The notes under the pieces are model-generated. The model was not told where the DNA came from, ran no database searches, and worked only from the letters and a program-made list of their open reading frames with translations. 64,000 nt of DNA from an uncultured Rhodospirillaceae bacterium (GTDB taxonomy: Bacteria; Pseudomonadota; Alphaproteobacteria; Rhodospirillales; Magnetospirillaceae). Where the stretch lies: NCBI GenBank assembly GCA_937887565.1, contig CALABS010000036.1:248001-312000 (forward strand). The letters are read 5' to 3'. This document shows, in pieces, positions 57,717 to 64,000 of this stretch. The position numbers and the translations under genes are program-made. The stretch's first letter is position 1. Each line of letters opens with the position of its first letter.

Positions 57717-58901
57717 TCACTCCGTCGGAGCGGGCAGATCGGGCCGCGCCTCGGCGGCCCGGGCGACGACGCGGCCGTCCTCGGTGACCAGGGCGATCCG
57801 GGCGATCCCGGCCGCCTTGGCGTCGATCAGGCTGTCGGTGACCTGGCGCTCGATGGCCCGCGCCGTCTCGCGGACGCCGCCCAGGCCCCGGAACCGTTCG
57901 TCGCGCTCGATGGCCGTCAGCAGGATCTCGGGGTCGATGCCCTGGTCGGCCAGCTCCAGGTCGAACTGGCGGACCAGCTTCTCGATCTCCAGCGCCACCA
58001 CCCGGGCCACGTCCAGGCCCTCCAGGGGCCGGAAGGCGAAGATCTGGTCGATGCGCGACAACACCTCGGGGGCGAAACCGGCCTCGCCCAGCATCTGCCG
58101 GCTGGCGTGCTGAAGCTGGTCGGGATCGTCTGCGAAGCGCCGCGCCAGCTCGCCGATCTCCTTGGCGGCGGCGTTGGTGGTGAGGACGAACACCGCCTCG
58201 TTGGTGGCGATGCGGCTGCCGTCGCTGGTCTCGGTGACGAAACCGTCGTTCCAGGCGGTCAGGAAGCGCTTGTGGACCTCGCCGTGGGCCTTCTCGAACT
58301 CGTCCAGCAGCACGACGCTGGCCGGCTGGTCCCTGAGGGCCCGGGTCAAGGCGCCGTAGGTGTCCGAGCCCACATAGCCCTTGGCCTGGCCGAACAGGGT
58401 GGCGGCGGCGTGGGGCTGGCCCATCTGGCTCATGTCGAAGAACTGCAGCGCCTTGGCGTCGCCGTACAGCTTCTCGGCCAGCACCTTGGCGAAATAGGTC
58501 TTGCCGACCCCGGGCGGGCCGGCGAAGCAGAACACCGCGATGGGCTTGTCGCGCATGCGCGCCGCCATGCGGCGGCGAATCTGCTGCGCCACCTCGTCGG
58601 CGACCCGGTCCTGGCCGACCACCCGCGCCTTGAGGTGCGCGGCCAGTTCGCGGGCGTCGACGACCGCCGGGGCGGCGGCGCGGGATTGCTTGAGCCGCTC
58701 TTCGAGGGCGGCGCGGTTGGTCAGGCGATCGAGTGCGTCCATGAGGAACCTCGGCAACAGGCGGGCTTCGAGGATCAGCTTGCCGGCCGCCAGCGCGAAG
58801 GCGCCGACGACGATCAGCCAGCCGAGCAACGGCAATCCCTTGGCGACGCCGACGAACAGCGTCAGGGCGAAGAAACGGACGAGCCAGGGACCGGCGGCCA
58901 T
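57717..58901 (-). CDS. Membrane-anchored Clp-type AAA+ ATPase
   Basis: 394 residues. Two hydrophobic segments at the N-terminus (LVRFFALTLFVGVAKGLPLL and LGWLIVVGAFALAAGKLI) leave the rest cytoplasmic. The single AAA+ module resembles ClpA/ClpB D2: VVGQDRVADEVAQQIRRRMA, Walker A FAGPPGVGKTYFAK, the pore loop KGYVGSDTYG, Walker B SVVLLDEFEKAH, and sensor/arginine region LSRIDQIFAF. The ClpP-binding IGF/IGL loop was not seen, so it is perhaps an unfoldase or remodeller without ClpP. The next gene starts 7 bases downstream. Confidence 0.85.
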   Translation of the reverse strand: MAAGPWLVRFFALTLFVGVAKGLPLLGWLIVVGAFALAAGKLILEARLLPRFLMDALDRLTNRAALEERLKQSRAAAPAVVDARELAAHLKARVVGQDRVADEVAQQIRRRMAARMRDKPIAVFCFAGPPGVGKTYFAKVLAEKLYGDAKALQFFDMSQMGQPHAAATLFGQAKGYVGSDTYGALTRALRDQPASVVLLDEFEKAHGEVHKRFLTAWNDGFVTETSDGSRIATNEAVFVLTTNAAAKEIGELARRFADDPDQLQHASRQMLGEAGFAPEVLSRIDQIFAFRPLEGLDVARVVALEIEKLVRQFDLELADQGIDPEILLTAIERDERFRGLGGVRETARAIERQVTDSLIDAKAAGIARIALVTEDGRVVARAAEARPDLPAPTE

Positions 58902-58902
58902 G

Positions 58903-59475
58903 TCAGCGCACCGGCAGGACGACGGTCTGGCCCGGCTGGAGCGGCGGCACCGCCAGCTCGCCGCCCGAGGTGGACAGCGCCACCGTGATGCCGCCACCGC
59001 CGTCCCGGACCCCGGCCAGGACGATAGCGGCACCCGGCGGCAGCGGCAGGGCGATGGTCACCGGCTCGTTCCAGATCTGGACGGTGCGGGTGTAGCCGCC
59101 GGCCGTCACCTGGACCACGTCGCCGTCATTGTCGAAATTGTCCCACAAGGTCAGCCAGGCCATCCCCACCCGCCCGCCCATGGCGTCGGCCATGGCGGCG
59201 CGGGCCTGCGGCTCGGGCAGGTCCAGGGCCGCCTGGGCGCGGCCGCGCTCGTCGGGATCGCCAAGATCCACGGCGGGCAGCGTGCCGGAGAAGGCGCGGA
59301 ACGATTCCGCCATGGCGGCGGCCCGCTCGGGCGGCACCGCGTCGCCGCCACCGGGCGCGAAGCCCGTCCACACGCCGACCACCGCCGCGACCGCGGCCAG
59401 CCCGGCGACCACCGCGCCGGCCTTGGGCCGGTGCGGACGGGGGGCGAGGACGGGGCTGGGCGACGGGACGGTCAT
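58903..59475 (-). CDS. Single-TM protein heading the Sel1-AAA+ operon
   Basis: 190 residues. A basic Pro-rich N-terminus is followed by one TM (AGAVVAGLAAVAAVVGVWTG); the remainder is probably periplasmic. It has WLTLWDNFDNDGDVVQV and TRTVQIWNEPVTIALPLPPG, beta-rich and without known family. It is one base upstream of the AAA+ gene start and divergent from the alpha-2-macroglobulin gene. Confidence 0.65.
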   Translation of the reverse strand: MTVPSPSPVLAPRPHRPKAGAVVAGLAAVAAVVGVWTGFAPGGGDAVPPERAAAMAESFRAFSGTLPAVDLGDPDERGRAQAALDLPEPQARAAMADAMGGRVGMAWLTLWDNFDNDGDVVQVTAGGYTRTVQIWNEPVTIALPLPPGAAIVLAGVRDGGGGITVALSTSGGELAVPPLQPGQTVVLPVR

Positions 59476-59612
59476 GACCCGGCATCGTGCACGCAAAACC
59501 GCGCCGTGACAACCATTGCAGAAAGGCGGTTTCATGACCATCGCCCAACGATTGCCGCGCGGCCAAGTCTCGGCGATAGTGGACGGCGTCCATCCGTGGA
59601 AAGGGGGTCTCC

Positions 59613-62600
59613 ATGCGCAGGAGTGTCGTGGGTCTGGCGGCGGCGCTGGTGGCCGGCGCGATGGCGGTGGGAGTCTGGGGAGTGAAGGACCTGCCGCGCT
59701 TCCAGGCGCCGCCGCGTCTGCCTCCGGCGGCCTCCACCCCCGAGGGCGCGCCGCCGGCCGCGCTGGCGCCGGTGGCGAGCCGGCCCGCATCGGACCTGGA
59801 GGCGGTTCCCGACGGCGAACTGCGCTACCGGCGGCTGGCGGTCGAGACCGACGGCGACATCCCCGAAGCCTGCCTGGTATTCTCGGCGGGGCTGCGCGAC
59901 GACGGCGCCCTCCGCTACGCCGACTACGTGGACCTTCCGGCCGGCGCGCGGGTCGGATTCCGGGTCGATGGCAAACGCCTGTGCCTGGCGGGCTTCTCGT
60001 TCGGGTCGGAATACCGCTTGACCCTGCGCGCCGGCCTTCCCGGCGCCGGCGACACCAAGCTCGCCGAGCCGGTGGAGGTGACGGTGGAATTCGGCGACCG
60101 CCCCGCCTCGGTGTCGTTCGGCCCGGGCTTCGTGCTGCCGCGCGAGACCTCGGAAGGCCTGCCGGTGACCACCGTCAACGTGGACCGGCTGGACGTGAAG
60201 GTCTACCGGATCGGAGACCGGCTGCTGGCGCGGATGCGGTCAGACCTGGTCGACGAGCGGACCTTCCATGCCTACCGCGAGCGGGAACTGGAAAGTGATT
60301 CCGGACGGCTGGTGTGGAGCGGCGAGATGCCCGTCTCCGGCCCGCGCAACGACGCGGTGGTCAGCCTGTTTCCCCTGTCCGAGGCCATCGGCAAGAGCGA
60401 GCCCGGCGTCTACGCCGTCGTGGCCCGCGCGGCCGGCGGCGAGGACGGTGAGGACGGCGACTACCGCCCATGGTCGGGGCAATGGGTGGTGCAATCGGAT
60501 CTGGGCCTGACCTCCTTCGTCGGCGACGACGGGTTGGCGATCGCGGTGCGCTCGCTGCACACCGCCCGGCCGGCCGGCGGCATCCGCCTGGCCCTGATCG
60601 CCCGCGACAATGAGATCCTGGCCGAACGCACCACCGACGCCGACGGCATGGCCCGCTTCGCGCCCGGCTTGATGCGGGGAACCGGCGGCGCGGCGCCGGT
60701 GATGGTGATGGCCTATGGCGGCGGCGACTTCAACTTCCTCGACCTGCGGCGGCCGGCCTTCGACCTGTCGGATCGCGGCGTCGACGGCCGCGACCCGGCC
60801 GGACCGGTGGACGCCTTCCTCTATACCGAACGCGGCATCTACCGGCCCGGCGAGAACGTCGAGCTGGTGTCGATGCTGCGCGACTCCACCGCGCGGGCGA
60901 TCACCGGCCAGTCCTGGACCATCCGGCTCACCCGCCCCGACGGCAAGGAGTACCGGCGGTTCGCGGTGCGCGATCAGGGCGCCGGGGCGGGCCGCCTGAC
61001 CGTCGCCCTGCCGGCCGCCGCCGCGCGCGGCGCCTGGGAGGCCAGCGCCCATCTGGACCCCGAGGGCCCGGCGGTCGGCCGCGTCGGCTTCGAGGTCCAG
61101 GACTTCGTTCCCCAGCGCCTGGGCCTGACCGTCGGTGCCCATCCGGCCGCCCTGGCCCCGGGAGAGCAGGTGGCGATCCCGGTCGAGGCGCGTTTCCTCT
61201 ACGGCGCCCCGGCCTCGGCCCTGGCCGGCGAGGCGGAGCTGGCCATCGAACCCGACCCGGCTCCGTTCCCCGCCTTCAAGGGTTTCCGCTGGGGCATGGC
61301 CGACGAGCGCTTCGCGGGCGACCGTGTGCCGTTGTCCATCGCCGACACCGACGAGTCGGGGCGGACGATGGTGACCGGCGCGCTTCCCGCCGCCATCCGG
61401 TCCACCTTGCCGCTGCGCGCCGACATCTCCATCGCCATCCGCGAGCCCGGCGGCCGCGCCACCGGCGAGCATGTCCGCATCCCCATCCGCACCGGCCCGC
61501 TGGCGCTGGGCATCCGGCCGCATTTCGACGGCAGCGTCCGCGAGGGCCACGAGGCCGCCTTCGACGTGATCGCCGTCGATGGCGCCGGGACGCGGGTGGG
61601 AGCCGAATTCCGCTATCGCCTGCTCAGGGACGTTTCCACCTGGCAATGGTACCGTTCGGGGTCACGCTGGCGTTACGAACGGGTCGCGCGCGAGCGCGAG
61701 ATCGCCGCCGGCACCCTGGCCGTGGGCGCGTCGGCCCCCGCCATCATCCGCCAGGCGGTGGGCTGGGGGCAGTACCGGCTGGTGGTGGACGATCAGGCCA
61801 CCGGCGGCGCCACCTCGGTGCGGTTCTGGAGCGGCTGGTACGGCGACTCCTCGGCCGACCGGCCCGACCGCCTGCGCATCGCCGCCGACAAGCCCGGCTA
61901 CCGGCCCGGCGAGACGGCCCGCCTGCACGTAGAAACGGACAGTGCGGGCGAGGCCCTGCTGGTGGTCGCCAACGAACGCATCCACGAAACGCGCACCCTC
62001 CGCATTCCGGCCGGAGGTAGCGACGTGACGGTGGCCGTCGGACGGGATTGGGGCCCCGGCGCCTATGCCATGGTGACCCTCTACCGGCCGATGACCGCGG
62101 AGCTTGGGCATGCGCCGGTGCGGGCGGTGGGGGTGGCGTGGCTGGGCCTCGACCCCGCCGCCCGCACCCTGGGCGTCGAGATCGCCGCCCCCGACCGGGT
62201 TGAGCCGCGCCGCTCGCTCGCCATCCCGGTCACCGTGACCGGCGGCTCCGGCGGAGTCTTCCTGACCCTGGCCGCCGTCGACCAGGGCATCCTGCAGCTG
62301 ACCCGGTTCAAGACTCCGTCGCCGCAGGACCACTACCTGTCGAAACGCCGGCTGGGCGTGGCCATGCGCGACGATTACGGCCGCCTGATCCGGGGGCTTT
62401 CCGGGCAAGGCGACGGTCAGGGCGGCGATTCCTTCGGCGGCGCCGGGCTCGACGTGGTGCCGACCCGTACCGTGGCGCTGTTCTCGGGTCTGGTGCGGAC
62501 CGATCCGTCGGGACGGGCCGTCGTCCCGCTGGACATCCCGGATTTCCAGGGTGAACTGCGCCTGATGGCGGTGGCCTTCGACACCGATCGGACGGGCTCG

Positions 62601-64000
62601 GCGGAACGCCGCCTGACCGTGCGCGATCCGCTGGTGGCCGAGCTCATCCTGCCCCGCTTCCTGGCCCCCGGCGACAGCGGCCGCGCCACCGTCCTGGTGC
62701 ACAACGTGGACGGCGCCGCCGGCGACTACAGGGTGGCGGTTCGTGCCCGCGACACGGTGAGCGGCGGCCGCGAGGCGGTCACGCTGCCGCTGCCCGCCGG
62801 CCGGCGCGAGGTCTTCACCGTGCCGCTGGAGGGCGCCGCCGCCGGCATCGGCTCGGTGGAACTGGCGGTGGCGGGACCGGGGGGCTTCGCCGTCGCCCGC
62901 GCCTGGCCCATCCAGGTGAGGCCGCCCCAGCTTCCGGAAACCCGCCAGACCGTCCGTGCCCTGGCGCCCGGCGAGACCGAGACCCTGGGTCCCGAGCTGC
63001 TGGACGGGCTGGTGCCGGGAACCGGCGCGGTGACGGTAAGCGTATCGCGCTGGCAGGGGCTCGACATCCCCGGCCTGTTGCGCTGGCTCGACCGTTACCC
63101 CTTCGGCTGCCTGGAACAGACCACCAGCCGGGCGCTGCCGCTGCTGTATTTCAACGACGTCGCCCTGCTGGCGGGCCAGCGCGCCGACACCGGCATCGCC
63201 GACCGCGTCCAGGACGCCGTCGAACGGGTGGCGTCCATGCAGGATCCGGACGGCGGCTTCCGCATGTGGGGCGGGTGGCCCGGCGAAGCCGATGCGTGGC
63301 TTTCGGTCTTCGCCCTGGACTTCCTGGATCGAGCCGACGGCAAGGGCTTCGACGTTCCCCGCGCGACCATGGACAGGGGACGGCGCTGGCTGGCCGCCAC
63401 CGCCTCCGGTCATGACCGGGCGGACGTGCGGACCTATGCCATGGCGATCCTGGCCCGCAAGGGCCTCGCCAATGCCGGCGACCTGCGCTACGCCCACGAC
63501 CACCGCGCGCCCGAAACCGCCATCGGCCTGGCGCATCTGGCATCGGCGCTCGACGCCGTCGGCGAGCGGGCCCGGGCCGCCGAGGCCTACGGCAGGGCGC
63601 GGAACGCCCTGGCCAAGCTCGCCGCGCTACCCCGGTCCTCGAAGGCGGCGGCGGTGCTGGTCGCCCCCTATGGCAGCCTGCTCCGCGACACCTATGGAGT
63701 CGCGGCGCTGATGGCCAGCGGGGGCCGGGCCGGCGAGACGCCGGCCGTCCTCGACTCGGCCGGCGTGCTGGACACCCGCGCCGAGGGCACCACGACCCAG
63801 GAGAAGGCCTGGATGCTGCTGGCCGCCGCCGAGATGGCCCGCAACAGCGGCCGCCTGGCGGTTGACCTGGACGGCCATCCGCTGGGATCCGGCGATCCGG
63901 CTTCCCTGGCAATGGCGCCGGCGGACCTCGTGCGCGGCGCCACCCTCCACAATGCCGGCGACGGCGAGGTGTTCCGCGTCGTCTCGGTGGAGGGCATCGC
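59613..64000 (+). CDS. Bacterial alpha-2-macroglobulin (runs off the window)
   Basis: From the ATG at 59613 (GGGGGTC upstream) the frame is open for about 1462 codons to the window end. A signal-type segment (SVVGLAAALVAGAMAVGVWG) lacks a lipobox Cys. Macroglobulin-type beta domains follow, with TERGIYRPGENVELVSMLRD, DKPGYRPGETARLHVETD and a bait-region neighbourhood. The thioester motif GCLEQ is intact, with its Cys at about residue 1166 (bases 63108-63110). Such proteins are thought to trap attacking proteases in the periplasm. The usual partner, pbpC, would lie beyond the window. Confidence 0.9.
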   Translation, partial: MRRSVVGLAAALVAGAMAVGVWGVKDLPRFQAPPRLPPAASTPEGAPPAALAPVASRPASDLEAVPDGELRYRRLAVETDGDIPEACLVFSAGLRDDGALRYADYVDLPAGARVGFRVDGKRLCLAGFSFGSEYRLTLRAGLPGAGDTKLAEPVEVTVEFGDRPASVSFGPGFVLPRETSEGLPVTTVNVDRLDVKVYRIGDRLLARMRSDLVDERTFHAYRERELESDSGRLVWSGEMPVSGPRNDAVVSLFPLSEAIGKSEPGVYAVVARAAGGEDGEDGDYRPWSGQWVVQSDLGLTSFVGDDGLAIAVRSLHTARPAGGIRLALIARDNEILAERTTDADGMARFAPGLMRGTGGAAPVMVMAYGGGDFNFLDLRRPAFDLSDRGVDGRDPAGPVDAFLYTERGIYRPGENVELVSMLRDSTARAITGQSWTIRLTRPDGKEYRRFAVRDQGAGAGRLTVALPAAAARGAWEASAHLDPEGPAVGRVGFEVQDFVPQRLGLTVGAHPAALAPGEQVAIPVEARFLYGAPASALAGEAELAIEPDPAPFPAFKGFRWGMADERFAGDRVPLSIADTDESGRTMVTGALPAAIRSTLPLRADISIAIREPGGRATGEHVRIPIRTGPLALGIRPHFDGSVREGHEAAFDVIAVDGAGTRVGAEFRYRLLRDVSTWQWYRSGSRWRYERVAREREIAAGTLAVGASAPAIIRQAVGWGQYRLVVDDQATGGATSVRFWSGWYGDSSADRPDRLRIAADKPGYRPGETARLHVETDSAGEALLVVANERIHETRTLRIPAGGSDVTVAVGRDWGPGAYAMVTLYRPMTAELGHAPVRAVGVAWLGLDPAARTLGVEIAAPDRVEPRRSLAIPVTVTGGSGGVFLTLAAVDQGILQLTRFKTPSPQDHYLSKRRLGVAMRDDYGRLIRGLSGQGDGQGGDSFGGAGLDVVPTRTVALFSGLVRTDPSGRAVVPLDIPDFQGELRLMAVAFDTDRTGSAERRLTVRDPLVAELILPRFLAPGDSGRATVLVHNVDGAAGDYRVAVRARDTVSGGREAVTLPLPAGRREVFTVPLEGAAAGIGSVELAVAGPGGFAVARAWPIQVRPPQLPETRQTVRALAPGETETLGPELLDGLVPGTGAVTVSVSRWQGLDIPGLLRWLDRYPFGCLEQTTSRALPLLYFNDVALLAGQRADTGIADRVQDAVERVASMQDPDGGFRMWGGWPGEADAWLSVFALDFLDRADGKGFDVPRATMDRGRRWLAATASGHDRADVRTYAMAILARKGLANAGDLRYAHDHRAPETAIGLAHLASALDAVGERARAAEAYGRARNALAKLAALPRSSKAAAVLVAPYGSLLRDTYGVAALMASGGRAGETPAVLDSAGVLDTRAEGTTTQEKAWMLLAAAEMARNSGRLAVDLDGHPLGSGDPASLAMAPADLVRGATLHNAGDGEVFRVVSVEGI

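Noticed and set aside
54857..57787. 976-codon plus-strand open frame opposite the giant Sel1 gene
   Set aside because: It is composed of low-complexity Gly/Arg/Gln runs mirroring the repeats; the minus strand encodes clear Sel1 units.
59516..60298. 260-codon plus-strand open frame at the start of the alpha-2-macroglobulin region
   Set aside because: It is out of frame with the macroglobulin domains, which start at 59613 in another frame.
1..64000. CRISPR array
   Set aside because: No regularly spaced short direct repeats were found; repeated motifs are protein repeats (Sel1, Gly-rich, EPKAP) or palindromic intergenic elements.

Overview
The window comes from a GC-rich alphaproteobacterium of the Rhodospirillales type, most likely Magnetospirillum or a close relative. 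Supporting signs are a cheAWYBR operon whose CheA carries a C-terminal receiver, a ChpT-like phosphotransferase, a SAM-II riboswitch in front of metZ, a GTTC-N7-GTTC type LexA box, and the recR-ybaB-dnaX order. This is judged from gene content only; no database was searched.

Layout. 1-8.4 kb: end of cheZ, rpmB, the che operon on the minus strand, a ChpT-like protein and recR. 8.4-13.25 kb: ybaB, dnaX, a Mur ligase of the MurC/Mpl type divergent from an LD-carboxypeptidase, and a dodecin. 13.5-42.1 kb: a podovirus-like prophage read mostly on the minus strand. It has small entry genes, portal, scaffold, capsid, tail tubular proteins A and B, three fibre-type proteins, TerS/TerL, holin and a SleB-type hydrolase. 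I found no integrase, no replication genes and no ejection (internal virion) proteins. A LexA box lies 20 bp upstream of the first gene, next to a divergent S24-type repressor. 42.8-48.6 kb: housekeeping genes (fabI, SAM-II/metZ, an OmpA-type lipoprotein, apaG, folE, a radical SAM protein). 48.7-53.7 kb: three tandem trkH paralogues and a DedA-like gene. 53.7-59.5 kb: a minus-strand operon of two Sel1-repeat proteins, a membrane-anchored Clp-type AAA+ ATPase and a small membrane-anchored protein. 59.6 kb to the end: a bacterial alpha-2-macroglobulin that runs off the window.

The most unusual part is cargo inside the prophage. Three large minus-strand proteins (16.4, 30.6 and 33.0 kb) share a C-terminal module of roughly 270 residues with peptidoglycan-binding-like repeats, but differ at the N-terminus; one begins with a T4-lysozyme-like muramidase. 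Each lies head to head with a plus-strand gene for a protein with a signal peptide: a tandem family of four for the muramidase, and a Sel1-repeat protein for each of the other two. A fourth family member survives only as a C-terminal remnant behind a CPBP protease gene. Constant module, variable domain and exported partner together resemble an effector-immunity system carried by a phage-like particle. Lower GC at the variable ends, a near-identical duplicated block of about 970 bp, and two ISL3-type transposase fragments show that the cargo has been reshuffled.
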